From positions 18,602,846 through 18,666,845 of the forward strand of contig NC_088779.1 in the NCBI RefSeq assembly GCF_954871325.1: a stretch of DNA of 64,000 nt. The letters are read 5' to 3'. The position numbers and the translations under genes are program-made. Below, one piece after another: positions 11,092-24,365 of this stretch. Below the pieces are notes generated by a model. The model was not told the DNA's origin. It searched no databases and saw nothing but the letters and a program-made list of their open reading frames with translations. Within the stretch, counting starts at the first letter, position 1. Each line of letters opens with the position of its first letter. This DNA is from Gordionus sp. m RMFG-2023. Taxonomy: Eukaryota > Nematomorpha > Gordioida > Chordodea > Parachordodidae.

Positions 11092-14000
11092 TTATTTTTT
11101 GTAAATAGGTAATTCGTGTTTCTGGCCTTCGACAATCGCTATGGGTTTACTTAATGACATTTTATTGTATGAGTTTGTTTGAATCTTGGGTCTGAAGGAT
11201 TTTGTAAGATTGTAATTGGGCCCCTCAAATTTTTTGAATAAATTTAGAGATTTGCTTGAATTTTTTAAAGCAGAAGCTTTCGCAGCTAAATTTAGAGATT
11301 GGACAGGTGTTTTAGATTTATTAAATGAAAATGAAGAGTTATTTGAGAAACATACTGGAGCAGGGGCGTTTTTTCTTTGATTTAAATACATATTAGAATT
11401 TGAAAACATTTTGATTTTATCCTTTATTAGAGGTTGTTTATTTGTTAAACTTATTTTAGCATTTGTAATCGATTGATTTGCAAACTTTATATCTTTGGGT
11501 AATGTGAGATTGGGACTTTCATCTATTTTTGGATTTAAATTCTGATTTGGCGAGATTAAAGAAGAATTAAACAATACAGGTTTCTTTGAGGTTATATTTA
11601 AGTCTGATTTAAAAAATGATTTAGACTTTATTTTAAGTCTCGACAAAAAATCTGGGGGCAAACTAGTTTTATCGAAGCTATCATTACAGGAAGAGCTTAT
11701 AGTATTTGTTGGTGATTGTGAAAATTTGTTTCCTAATCTTGAAAGGGATAAAACTCTGGCATCCCTAAGCGATAAAGAGTGAGATGTTATACTTATATCT
11801 GTTAATGATGTAGGAGACTGTTCATAGGATGCAGATAAAAAATCTTTCTTTGAATTTTCTTTTTGTCTAAAATATAAAATGTCATTAAATTTTTTTAATT
11901 ATTATTAATTTAATATAATATTATACATACTTTGATAGTAACTTATTGTATAACAAAATTTGTTTTGTCATTTCAGATATCTAAAAATATGAAGATATAA
12001 TAAGTATTATAAATGTCTCAAAATCAATGTAAATTAAAGTCCCAAAACGTTTTCAAGTAAAAGAAATAATTTGATTGAAAAAATATTTAATTAATGAGTA
12101 AAGGTTAGGCTGGTAGTTAATCTTTAAAACCCAGTTATTCTTTTAAAAAATGCAAGTGTGATGTATATAACTTTAACAACCAACATTAACTTTGAGAAAT
12201 AAATTTAAATTTATTATTTATTTGTACGAAATATATTATAACTTGACTAAGAGTTAATTCCATATCATTATTATTTTTATCCCAAATTGGGTGTCGAATT
12301 AAAACATCATTTTTTATTGATTTTTCATTTGTTTCTTCTTTTAGGTTTGTTTCAGATCGCGAATGACGGAAAATTTGGATCTTATGATATAAATTAGATA
12401 CAAGTCAATATAAATTATTAAACGCATACATCTTTTAAAAATAATTCAAGTTTTGATTTAGCTTTTTTTCGTCTTCTTCGTGTCTCCTGCACAATTTTTT
12501 GCAGAGATTCGTTTTTTTCTTTTAATTTGTCAATTTCGCTTTTAAGCAAATACATAGATACTTCAGACATTGATTGAACTTGGGATAATTGTTCTTGATG
12601 CTACATGACATAAATGTAAAAATCAGTTTTATTGATATAAATCATTCAAGCCAATTAGAGCTTAGGAAAACTAAAAATCCATATGAACGCTTATCTGTAA
12701 AATAGTTTTTTTTAAAATCAATATCCCATACATAATAAATAAGACTTTTCGAATTAAAAAATAATTTTTCAAAAGTGAAACTAAAAGACTATGATTAACT
12801 TGGATATATAAAGGATAATGTGAATAGATTAACTTGATATAGATTTCTAATTAATTCTTCTCGTTCTTTGTGTCGCATTCCCTTTTCTTCATCTATCTGT
12901 TCAAAAAGCCGATATCGTTGCTTATCATATCCTTGTTGCATATTATATATCTATCATGATGATTATATATATATTTGCATATATTTTGAAAAAAAACTTC
13001 ATGATGCAAGTTTTTTATATTTTCATTTGCCAAATCTAATTGCTTTTTAAATTCTTTGCGTTCTACATTCCAAGATAATTCAATGTTAGATCTTTTTTCA
13101 ATCAATTTTATTTTTTCGGCTGCACTGTTTCGCCTATTTGAATCAATAAATTCTACCTTGAGGCTATCAACTTTTTCTTCCAACTGTAAAATATTTAATG
13201 CAATTATTAAGAAGTTACACATCTAATAAAGATTATATAATTCGAATATTAATTAATTTTATGTATAATACACATATATTAATAAATAATGTTACGTAAT
13301 CTATTAATATAAAATTAATGTGTGCATTTTTGGTTTTTATATATAGTGAATTCCACGCCAAATACGACACCTTTAACTCTAACCCTTCAGATATATAATA
13401 TTACGGATAATCAGTAGCCATTTATAAAAATTCGAAATAAAAATATTCATTAAATAATTGAAATATTATAATAAAAATAAATCAAATGTTTTATGTAGAG
13501 AATGGGGATTTCAGAAAGTGCGAAAGGAGGGTGTTAATTCACCTATATCATAGCTCGAAGATTCCCAAAACTATAGATTATCTATAGTTTGCACCATACT
13601 TAAAGCATTCATCAAATATATAGATCATTTTGAAACTTAAACCATTTAATCTTGTATTCAATTTTTGAATCGAATAATTGTATTATTCGACAAGCGACGC
13701 CCTAATTTTACCTTCCCTATAATCTTAATGGTGATTCAATATTAATTTTAGATTAACAATCTTGACTTTATGAAATTCAACAATAAAAATATAATAAATA
13801 TAATATAAAAGAAGGATTTGATGGTTGATCTGAATTAAAAACTCGACTTAAGTTATTTATAAAATTTAAAAAAATATAATTTAAATAAAAAATATTTTTC
13901 CCATATTTTTTAAGTAAATATTAATTGTAACGAGTAACGTTATGCGTTATTTTTATAAAAAATGTCCCAACTTACCCAGGTCTTCCCTATCTCCCAACAA

Positions 14001-17000
14001 TGCTAAATTTAATTCATGACAAAAAGTTTAATAATATTATTTCTTCAAAGTAGATGCCTGAATATTTCTATCAGTTCTAATATGTGCTAAACAATGGTTT
14101 CCAGTCATATCGCTTATATAACAAAAATTAAAAATGTACATTTGTAAAATTATTCGGTAAAACTATTTAATTAAAATATTTTTCTATTATTATGAATGCA
14201 AAACTTATTGATATTATACATGTATAAACTAAAATTAGAATTGAAATTTGGAAAACTAAAAACTTTATTACTCCCAAGAATGATGAAACTAAGTAAAAAA
14301 TTTGGACAATTTTACTAAAGAGGTAGCTCCTGATACCATATCCCGGTTATAGGCGTCATTGCTACCTAGTGTTTTTTAGATCCAAATTTAATATCTCATT
14401 TTTTTCTCCATTTTAATTTTATTGAAGTTATAACTTTATATGAAAATTTTATAAAAATAATATATTAGTGTTTAAAATCTTGTAATATACTAAAGAATAT
14501 CACTTTACTTGCTTAATGGTAATGTTATAGCTTTGTTTTTCAATTTTCCATCTATTTCGTTCAGTATCTAATAAGTGTGTAAGATAATTGTTGGATATTT
14601 TTTCTTTTTCACAATCAGATTTTATATCTAAATCATATAAAATTATTTAAAACTTCTTGTGAATTATTTATTATATACTATTTTTTAAATAATATTCTAC
14701 TTATAAAATAAATTAAACTTAAGTTTATATCCAAAACATTTTATTTGAATAAATCCATATCCTGACTAGTTATATAAAAACAATTCATGCATTGCGTGTA
14801 TTCACTAATATATAGATCCAACCTCATTATCATTTTGGCACCTATGTGAGGAATTTGAAACAATAGAAATTAAGTCAATTTTAGAAAATTATAATGCTAC
14901 TTTAAAAAAGAAACGAAAAAAGAAATGCGTCAGCGTATTACCTTGTGAAAAAATAACCGCGTTACTCGCTATTCAAAAAATTAACGCGTTACTCGTTGAA
15001 AATGTTAACCCGTTACTCGTTACTTAGATACTAAATCGATTTCTTCTATTTGGGTAAAAAAATGTTTCATACTGGGGCCAGGACAGAGTTAAATGATCTC
15101 CACCATGAGGAAATAAGTGCTATTGACATATATTCTATATAAAATAAATTATTGATTCATTCAATATTAATAAGATTAACAATCTTGACTATATAAAATT
15201 TAACAATAAATGTAAAATAAAATAAAAATGAAGAACTTTGGTCGTTGATCTGAATTAAAAAATAGCTATTATATTATTTATAACATTTAAAAAAATATAT
15301 AATCTTATAAAAATTATAAAATATCTTTTAAGAAACTATTTTAGTAAATATGTAAAAAAAAAACCATATATCAATTACAGATAAACCTAATTGTATTTGT
15401 ACAAGAATATTAAGTTAGCTAAGGATAATTTTTATACATCTCAAAAGAAAAACTTCGAAATCAACTACAGTAACGGCCGTTATCGTTACTCAGAAAAAAA
15501 CCTTTTGAAACAAGTAATGAATGGCGTTCCTTTTCCTCAAAAAGATAATCGACGTTTGTTTACAGCACTAGAAGATTTTGATTATGACATATTTAATTCA
15601 AATAAATATGGTTCGAAACGAACCATTGAGTATAAAAAGAGTTTAAATTATTTTTTCTAGATACACTTACTTGTTATTTTACTATCAAAAAATATATAAC
15701 TATTTTATAATTGTTTCTAGGCAACTTAAATTTTCGTTGAATAATTAGTATATTCTATTTAAATTTATGTATATATGACGAAATGCTTATACTTTCAATA
15801 TCTTGAGTTAAATGAGTAGAATTGATATCATTTTGGTAATTTTCAGCCATAGTAAGCAAATGTTCCAAATTTATAATTTTATTTTGCATATTTTTGTTCA
15901 CAGTCTTGTATTGCTTTAGCGCATATGCTAGATGATTTGTCATCTTTATTTCTAAACGGATAACCATAATTAAATTTATTTTGAAAAAATATACTTTTCT
16001 CTAAATAATTAGTGCACCCCGAAAGAGATAGACTTCTATTGATTTTTATAATCTGATGATTTGCATAATCATGGATATTTGGTAAGCTAAAGGATCTACG
16101 TATACTGTTTCTTATAAAACTTTTGTAATTTAGATATTTTTTAAAAGTTGTAGAATAATTAGACGCATCTTTATTAAGTTCTAACCAATTATTTTTAATT
16201 ATTAACAGCCCCTCAATTTCTCTTTCTTTATCTTTTAGTAGTTCTTGGAGCTCTTGAACTTCTTCATTTTTTGCCTTTAGATTCTGAGTTATATTTTGAT
16301 TTTGCACTCGAATAAAACATATCTGCTGCTCAAATTCCAAAATTTTTTCATACGAAATTTTTATTTCCGACATCATAGTATCAGAATTATTCTGCCATGA
16401 TTTTCTGTCATCTTGATAATACAAATTCATTTGGTTAAATTTATTCTGAGCCGATTTCAGCATATTTGAAATCTTTTAAAAATTATAAATGGGAAATATA
16501 TATGATTTACACCTCATTAATTTTTCCAAACAAATCTATGGTTTTCTCTTTGTATTCATTGCAAATACCTTTAAGCTTTTGAATCTCAGCTTCTAGATTC
16601 ATGCGAATTCCATGGAGGTAATTTTCTCGTTGCTTTTGATTTTCATGTAATTTTTCCTTCAATATAATTTAATATTAATAAATTTTTTGAAAAAATTATT
16701 TAAAATGAATAAAATTTTGAGCAAAAATAAGTTATATGCCTTTGATTCTATTATTTGCTCTCTTATAAAATATAATATATTAATGCTTTTTTTTAGTAAG
16801 AACACCTTTGTTTCATTCCATTCGTTCTCTTGCGTTTTTAATTTTTTTATTAAGTCTTCATTTTTTTTCTTTAAATCTTCTAACTTTCCATTCAAAAGAG
16901 TTTTCTCATCAATTAGTATTAAACAATCGTCTGAAATAGCCTTTTGTTTTTCTAACTAAAGTATAAAATTATAATTGAATATATTAGGAATAATCTTAAA

Positions 17001-20000
17001 ATATTAAATTGTTATTATCCTAATTTGATAATTTAAAAAAATATATATATTAAAATTAAATATTATCAGGCATTCACGGTTAGCGCGAATTCGGGTGAAG
17101 TATAAAAAAATGAATGTAAAATTATTATATTTATATCTTATTTTGTATTCTTCGACGCGAATTCGAGTTAATGTGAGTGAATGGGCAATATTCTACTTAT
17201 AGGCGTATCCAAGGGGTGGGAGAGTGGGAAATTTTAAACCCCATTGAAAATTTGTCTGTTGTTCTCTTAAATATCATATTAAGCTAATAAATTATCTCAT
17301 TAACATCCCCCCCCCCCATGTATATAATATATCACTTTATAAACAATAATTTGAAATAAAAATAAGTAAAAGTAAAAGTAAAATTTTAAATAACGAACTA
17401 TAAATTAAATTATTTTAGAAAAATAGCATTTTTATAAAAATAATGTAACCATAAAATTATTTTTATAAGCCAAGATCTGTAATAAGTGAATCTAAAGACT
17501 CATAATAAAATATAAGGCAGAAACTCTCCCCTAATAGTGCCTTTCCTTTATAGGAAAATTCTGGATACTCATATGATTCTACTGTTACTAATTTAAAAAC
17601 TAGTATATTAAAATTTTTTGTGTAAATCTTATCTTAATATTCTACTATTTACTAATTTAAATTTTTTTTTACTTCAGAGGCATTGATCAAATAGTTTTCT
17701 GAAACGATTTTGTACTGTTCTTTCAATTCATTATATTTGTTTGTTATTTCAGAGAATTTATATTCCAATAAGTATAATCTTCTGGTCATTTCATGATTCT
17801 ATTGGAATAAATAATATAAATTATTTTAGTTGAATATTGAAAGTTATAATGACTAACTTCTCTTTTACAATTAGAAAAAGCATCAAAAAAATTTTGGTAA
17901 TCAATATCGATATCTTTCGCAATAGTATCAGGCTTTTGGCTTTGAAATTTTTTTCTACACTTGCGATCTTTATCGAATATTTCGAAATATAAATCTTTTA
18001 TATTTGCTTGTAACTTCCCATGAGTATTATCATTGTTATAAACGTCTACCTCCATCCTACAATTAAGCTCCGGATCTGAATCGATTGGATTAGAGGCGGA
18101 GTCAAGAGCGAATGTGACCTTTTTGGAATTCTTTGTAGAATAATGTGAAATACCCTTCAGAGTTTCATTACCGCCACCAATATTTTTTAAATGCAGCTGT
18201 AAACACTCATTATCTTTTTCGAGCTCGGCTATACGACTTTTTAAATGCAGTTCTTTGATTTTATTGTCGTAAATTGTTCGATCGAACTCGTGTTTATAAG
18301 TTTCGATTTGATCTTTTAGGATATTTTTCTGACTCTCATGTTTAATTATGAATTGTTTTAAAGTCTCTAAAATATATGAATAATGTAAATATAATTTTAT
18401 TTAATTATTATTATTATTTTAATACAAGGGCTTACAATTTAAAAATGGGAAAGATTCAATAAAAACGGGAGAACTGCAGAGTTCAAAATTATCAAACCCC
18501 TTATAAAAGTTTTTTGGTATGACCCGGATTGATATTTTTACACCCCACCCCCCACCGGAAGTTATAATGATGTTAATTTTAATAATTTTTACCTGTATTT
18601 TGCAAATTGTTTTAAATGAGAATTTAAAAAGATATGATTACTAAATGAATAAATATTAAATGTTCCATTATATAATTTTCCAACTAATTAATTGATTTAA
18701 TATAAATTTACGCTAGACCCGATTTTAAAATTTTTAAGCCAAAATATTTTATTTTGGCCTCCAGACCAGACAGGCTTTCCGTGCCGAGCCTTCAGGTCTC
18801 TGATAAAAATAAAGGGAAAAGATTTAAACAAAGAGGGTAAAAGTTAAAAAGTGTTAAACAAAAAAATGTAGATATAATTGGAAGCATGTTTAAAATGTGT
18901 TATATATTAGTAGAGAATACATATTAAGTTTATATATAATTATGTCTAATGTAGAAATAAATTTTATATATTTTACCCAATCTTTGGTCTATATCTTTTT
19001 CAATATTGACCATATTTGAATAATCATTTTCCACATCATCAGAAGGAGTTGCGTCTTCATTTAACGTATAATCTGCATTGATCAATTTATTTTGAACATA
19101 AGTATTTAAATTATTTAAACCGGCGTAGAATATAAAAATAATTTTTTTAAGATCGCTAATATCATTGTTTGCAGAGTCTTTAAAAATCGCTCTAACATTA
19201 TTTTCACCGTATCTTTTACATCTTCCATCATTATTAAGATAAATGACGTTTTCCTTGTTGTTTTCGGAATGAGGCATTGTTACATTACCATTATAAATAA
19301 TACTCATATCTGAATTTATTAGAGATTTTGATATGTTGTCCTTATCGGAGTAATTTGCTGAATCTATTTCAAATAAATAAGCTTTTGATAACTTCTGATT
19401 ATAATAGGTAGGTATAGGATTAGGCATATAAGCACTAATATTTAAGTCATTTTTCTTGTTTGTTGAAATAATGTATGTATTTTCTTTATCATTATAATTA
19501 TTTTCATTATCCTGATTAAAACCAATACAATTTGTATCCTTTTCTTTTTTATGTGGTAATTTGTTTTTAATAGAAGGATAAACTTTATAAGAAAAATTGT
19601 AGGGGCTCTTTTCTTCTTTAACAGTATCATCTTGAAATTTCTGGCAAACTTCTGGTTTAATCTATAAGAAGATAAAAATAATAAAATATTTTTGTCATCC
19701 ATAAAGGGAGAGAGGAAAGGGAAGTAAGTGGAAGGAATGAAGAAAGGTACAAACGAAATGCACATGCATCATTTAAGTTATATTAATATATAAGTATTAT
19801 TTATAAATAATTTTTTTCTGAATCAAAAACTAAAGAAATGTAGTATTTTATACTACAAAAAATAGCCTTTCATACAGGAATTAATTATTCATATAGTTAA
19901 TTGTTATTGTGTAATGAGTGGTTGTTTAAAGAATTAAATAATTTGCCATTGATATCCCCTTTCAAGTGAAGAATATAAAGAAATATTTAAAAAATGATTC

Positions 20001-20390
20001 TTTTCTTATATCACATCCAATTTTTTGGATATGATGTTAATTTTATTAGTGACAATTTTTTAGAATGGAAATTCTTAAATAATATAATGCATATTATAAA
20101 TAGTTAAATTCAAATAATCTTTGTTGCAATTATTGTATTTTTGAGTAACTTAAAATATAGAAAATAATTTTTTTAATAAAAAAGGTATTTCTTAAATAAA
20201 ATTATTAATTTTTTTTTTTGAAGTTAACTTTATATTAGAGAGAGTAAATAAAATTTAGTTATTAATAAAGCGAAGATATAACTCTATAAGGTAAACTACA
20301 ACCGAATAATTATTTACCATTACGTCAAATAGTTTCTTTGATGAACTTTCAACTTCATTTAAATAAAGAAAGTTAACTTTATCCAAGTAA
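11092..20390 (-). CDS. Large coiled-coil protein, 15 resolved coding exons
   Basis: I could not name this gene. Coding exons on the minus strand, 5' to 3': 20318-20390, 18977-19661, 17858-18366, 17673-17798, 16806-16955, 16513-16656, 15995-16472, 15793-15951, 14509-14627, 12998-13183, 12834-12950, 12430-12600, 12243-12380, 11931-11980, 11092-11866. All junctions have GT/AG ends and matching phases, giving 1292 residues to the stop; the true N-terminus lies upstream and was not resolved. Residues 1-255 are Asn/Lys/Asp-rich and probably disordered. Coiled-coil heptads run intermittently from about 256 to 975, for example RIAELEKDNECLQLHL, LEDLKKKNEDLIKKL and LLKSEIDKLKEKNESLQ. The last 250 residues are Ser/Lys/Asn-rich and basic. 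No enzyme motif or membrane segment is visible. A centrosomal, cytoskeletal or Golgi tether role is possible but unproven. The first exon is the least certain. Confidence 0.8.
13733..13905. repeat. Dispersed direct repeat, copy A
   Basis: Intronic. It starts GATTCAATATTAA and contains GATTAACAATCTTGACT and GTTGATCTGAATTAAAAA. A diverged copy in the same orientation lies at 15152-15320, on the other side of the exon at 14509-14627. Confidence 0.65.
14925..15030. repeat. GTTACTCG short repeat cluster
   Basis: Intronic. Three diverged copies of CGCGTTACTCGTT-like sequence within about 80 bp. An inverted match, TAACGAGTAACG, lies near 13930. This may be debris of a terminal-inverted-repeat element. 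Confidence 0.45.
15152..15320. repeat. Dispersed direct repeat, copy B
   Basis: Partner of the repeat at 13733-13905, sharing ATTCAATATTAA, GATTAACAATCTTGACT and TTGATCTGAATTAAAAAA. Confidence 0.65.
15391..15660 (+). CDS. Hypothetical ORF opposite a host intron
   Basis: A plus-strand open frame of about 89 codons ending at a TAG, lying inside the 1.17-kb minus-strand intron 14628-15792. It has no ATG near its left edge; a possible acceptor (TTGTACAAG) lies at about 15405. The composition looks protein-like, with mixed polar and aromatic residues (RYRYSEKNLLKQVMNGVPFP, RRLFTALEDFDYDIF) and ordinary codon variety, unlike the low-complexity shadow frames nearby. I recognise no family. It could be the last exon of a plus-strand gene, a captured gene fragment, or chance. 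Confidence 0.3.
   Translation: MYLYKNIKLAKDNFYTSQKKNFEINYSNGRYRYSEKNLLKQVMNGVPFPQKDNRRLFTALEDFDYDIFNSNKYGSKRTIEYKKSLNYFF
17200..17550. repeat. Degraded TIR element of the GGCGTAGCCAGG type
   Basis: Intronic. It starts TATAGGCGTATCCAAGGGG and contains a C homopolymer followed by ATGTATATAATATATCAC. The same order of blocks occurs at about 57.1-57.4 kb, where the far end reads CCTGGCTACGCCTATG. This looks like a nonautonomous DNA element with poly-C/G in its termini. Confidence 0.5.
18640..18808. repeat. Partial copy, TAGTGATCTGCA/AGGTCTCTGA family
   Basis: Intronic. GC-rich end with CCAGACCAGACAGG and CCTTCAGGTCTCTGAT, preceded by an AT-rich block TTCCATTATATAATTTT that recurs at 20705. Confidence 0.6.
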
Positions 20391-20669
20391 CTATAAAAAT
20401 GGTTTATAAAGTTTTATATTGTTTGCAGCAGTGTTTTCAAAATTTTTCAAAAAACTACGGATAAGTAAATTTGCATTTTTCTGTTCATTCATTATTTAGT
20501 GGGTTTAGATATCTTAATCTCTTTATCTTTACTCACTAATAAAAATTTATATTTTAAATTATTAATAGCAGATTCCAAAATGTACAATGGTTATATCATG
20601 ACTGTTAATTCTATTCTGTGTTTAAATTGAATTGGAAATAGGTAAAGATATAAAAATAGGAATACGAAA

Positions 20670-20935
20670 AATTAATTGATCTTTTACGAAATCAGAACAC
20701 TATATTAAACGCTCCATGATATAATTTTATAACTGATTAATTGATAAATTAAAAAAATTTTTTTAATAGACCCAGCTCGAATTTTGATTTTTAAAAATTT
20801 TTAAGCCTGACTCAGCTCGGTCCTGATTTTTATTCTTTAAAAAAAATTTAAGCCAAGCCCGAATTTTTTAAATCATAAAATTTCGTGGACTCTTTTTAGG
20901 TTGGGTTTCGAACACGGGTTGTAGGTGTCTGATTT
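20670..20935. repeat. Partial copy, TAGTGATCTGCA/AGGTCTCTGA family
   Basis: Shares the CTCCATGATATAATTTTATAAC block with the copy at 18640 and ends in a degraded GTAGGTGTCTGAT. Between them are three CAGCTCG/AAGCCC-type motifs separated by AT-rich spacers. Confidence 0.55.
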
Positions 20936-21112
20936 TTATAATATTTATTTGAAATGATTTTAAGGCCATTTTTCTTTTTTTCGACATTCTTTACCAAAAA
21001 TTTTCATATAATGTTTAATATTAGATTTTCAAATATTTTAAATTTGGTTAATTTAATAAATATCTAAAATATGAATCTTAAATCGAGTGAGATATGACAC
21101 TTTTGAAATGGA

Positions 21113-22240
21113 CAGTAGCGTAGACATGGCAAGGAAAGAGGTGGGGGGGGGGGGGAGTTAACCCAAATTTTTTTTTTTCTTATAGCGAATAATTCTAAAA
21201 CGGAAATAAAATAATATGTACGATATCAAAATAAAATATATTTAAAAAAACAAATAAGAATTTTCAATTTAAATGATCACATGGTTTAAATTAAAAATTA
21301 TATGATCTAAAATTTTAAATAACAGGGGGAAGGGAGGCTATAAAAATAATTGTAAATATTTTATGGCATAGTAGGCGAGAATGGAGAAAAAATATGATCT
21401 GCATATCTCGAAAGATATTTTTTGAAAAACAATTATAAATTTAATAATATGATTTATATTGTTAAACAAATTAGATAGTTTTAAAAATTTTAATTCATTT
21501 TTTATAATTTTTAATTTAAAAAAAATCGTATAATTTGATAAAGATAAACAGCAAGCTTTTATTTTCTCTTGCTGATTGAGTCTGAATTGTTGATTACACT
21601 TGAAACGCGAGAGGATATAAGAAAATCTCAGAGTTTTACTCTGATGATTTATCAGGATCGTATGATAAGTTACTCTGTGATGTCGAATTTTGGTATAAAA
21701 ATCTTGATAGAATAGAGTAGAGCCAAAGAAATACTTTGCAGGCCTTTTCCATGTATAATTGCACTTTAGATTTTCTGCCTAATATCAAAACATTGTTTTT
21801 TTATTTTAGACCTTACCGATTAGGACATATACTAACGATAGATCTTTTTCAACTTTGAAAAAGTCAAAACTTTATTTAAGATAGCACATGATCATTTGAA
21901 TTAATTTATAATTGTTAAATTATATTTGAATATGCTTTCAATCGCCTATCAATCATAAATTTGGCCAAAATTTTATTATTAATATTTTTTCATCTATGCT
22001 GGCTCTTAAGTGGTTAGACACTAATAAAGCAAAAAATATTGGCACATTTTAGAATTAGTATTTCCAATTGTTCAGCTAACTTTAACAAAGATGATATAAA
22101 GATACTAAAAAAAATTAATATTATATAATATTTTTTAGGGACCGGACCGAAGACCGGAGGAAAAGGAGTTTGAAGGCAAAGCCCCCCCCCCCGCCCAAAA
22201 AAATAACCCCCCTTATGGATAAATCCTGGCTACGCCACTG
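21113..22240 (+). mobile_element. Decayed hAT transposon with 8-bp target duplication
   Basis: A 1128-bp element with ends CAGTAGCGTAG and CTACGCCACTG. The flanking 8 bases are GAAATGGA (21105-21112) and GAAATGGG (22241-22248), a one-mismatch target duplication. G and C homopolymers sit about 30-65 bp from the two ends, so they are part of the terminal repeat. A relic of the hAT C-terminal dimerisation domain remains on the plus strand, with DRSFSTLKKSKLYLR (about 21838-21882) and, upstream, FWYKNLDRIE (about 21690). A TAG follows the LYLR segment and the catalytic region is gone, so it is dead. Confidence 0.8.
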
Positions 22241-22726
22241 GAAATGGGTGTAAATTTGCTATGCCTTACTAAATCATTAGCGTTATTCTTCCATCTTGGG
22301 ATATTTTTTTATTTAAATTTGAAAAGTGGCTATTTTTATAACCAGATAAAAGATAATTAATAAAAAATATTATGTTTATATGTAAATTTATTTACAATAT
22401 AATATATTTTTATTTATTAATATTATAGATGAGATTATAATATTGTTTTGAAATATATTCATTTTCATAAAAAATAATAATTAGAGATAACAAAATCAAA
22501 GAATCGGCCGAGGCAGCGCTACTCTTTAAAGAGGTTTCTAGTTCATTTTAAAATGATGAGAGCATGTGTGAAAATTATTTTCGGCAATTAAAATTGATCA
22601 ACACCAATTATACCGATATTTAAAATTTTACAATGATAAATAAAGGAATAATGTTTAATCTTATCTATTTGGTAGTGAATTCAGAAAAATATTACACAAG
22701 CCTTAAAATTTTTCTCATGGATGGCA

Positions 22727-22840
22727 CATAGGTTTGGACATCTATTAGCGAAACTTCGAGGCTTAGGCAATATTTTTTGGCTAAAATATTGAGTTAGCCA
22801 TTTTTAAAAATTGGCTCAAATCGTGCAGTATAACGAGATT
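22727..22840 (-). repeat. Partial MITE, TAGTGTTGTTAAA family
   Basis: Minus-orientation half copy with GGCACATAGGTTTGGACATC, GAGGCTTAGGCAATATTT and AAAAATTGGCTCAAA. Confidence 0.7.
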
Positions 22841-23939
22841 TAAAAACAATATTTTTATTTTAATAAATAACCATATAAAGAATAATAAATAGGCTAATAA
22901 TTTCCAAAAAAATATTTGATTGATACTTGATTCTTTGAATATAATTTACAGGCTTGTCCATCATTGGGGTTAGGAAAGTGGCTCTTGAGATGCTTCATTT
23001 TACTACTTAGAATGATTTTATAAAGTCAAATAGGAATAAGAGGCATTATCCAATAAATTATTAAATTTTAAACAACTGTTGGAAAGTAATATGATCCACA
23101 TATTGATTTAATAAACTATTTTAAATCACATATTTATTAAAAATAAACTTAAAACTGTTATAAATATATAGTATTATGTAATATCAATTATTTAAAACAA
23201 ATATCCTAAAACTTTGGTTATCTCAAAATATTTCATTGAGATAATTCGGCTTTGTATTTTCAATAGAGAAAAATTAAGTTTTAATAAAAAACATTTGCCA
23301 TAAATATCTCATCTGATAAATTTTTTCGATTGTATAATAATATCGAAGGTATCTTAAAAAATTATGATTTATAATTTTTATAATTATATAGTTATATAAT
23401 TAAAAATATTTTAAAGTTTTTTATTTCAGCCAAACGATGGTGGATCTGAGGTTAAATATTAGAAACTATCTTACGCCCTAAAGATCACGTCAATTAAAAT
23501 TTTTAGGCTAAAATAAGTTCAAATTGGTAACAAAAGTTTTCATAATCACAGAACATAATATAGCTTTAATTTTTTTAACATTCCATTTTAGCTAAGAAAA
23601 TGATCAAAACATACAATAAAATAAATTTTCTAACTTATATATTAGAAATTATACATAATAAAAGGACAAAAATGAAAACTAAAAAATACATTATATACAA
23701 GAGCCTCATGCACGTTGCACTGCACACATTGTATAAAAACAAATACAAATAATTGGGTATTGATATTCTTATGTAACCAATGGAATTATCATGTTTTCAA
23801 ATTAAAGGTGAGATTTTATTTGAGATGTTTATATAGAGTTTTTATTCAATTAAAATATAATTAATTCTAAAAAAAACACAATGTGACCAAAGGCGTTAGA
23901 GGTTCCACTTTTCTTTCCTCCACTTGACAAATTTTCGAG
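22841..23939. other. No supported gene
   Basis: AT-rich sequence; no reading frame, RNA gene or clear repeat ends. Confidence 0.5.
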
Positions 23940-24135
23940 TTATTAATAAAATTTTATATTAATAAACTTTATTAACCCCCACCCCCCCCCCTCCATCCCC
24001 CAAAAATGAATATAATATGTTCGATAAAATATTTTAAGATAATGACTATATTTGAATTCAAAAAATAAAATGTAAAACCAACATTATTTTTAAGAAATAT
24101 AAAATTCGGAAAATCTCTCCAATAATTTAGGGGAA
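23940..24135. repeat. Poly-C-bearing degraded element
   Basis: A C-rich tract with interruptions, followed by AATGAATATAATATG and an AT-rich body ending near AATTTAGGGGAAACGG. The tract-plus-ATAATAT arrangement matches the elements at 17200 and 57.1 kb. Confidence 0.45.
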
Positions 24136-24149
24136 ACGGCACCCAAACG

Positions 24150-24365
24150 TAGTGTTGTTAAACGGCTCGATTTGAGCCGATTTTTAAAAACGGCTAATTA
24201 TAGCCAGGAAAATATTGCCTAAGCGTTGAGATTTCGCCAATAGATGTTCAATCCTATGTGCCATCTATCAGCAAAATCTTTAGGCTTGCATAATATTTTT
24301 CTGGATAAAATATTGAGTTAGCTGTTTTTAAAAATCGGCTCGAATTGAGCCTTTTAACAAAACTA
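24150..24365. mobile_element. hAT-type MITE, TAGTGTTGTTAAA family, intact
   Basis: A 216-bp element with the same ends and internal blocks as the copy at 979-1198. Flanks are CCCAAACG (24142-24149) and CCCAAACA (24366-24373), an 8-bp target duplication with one mismatch. Confidence 0.88.
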
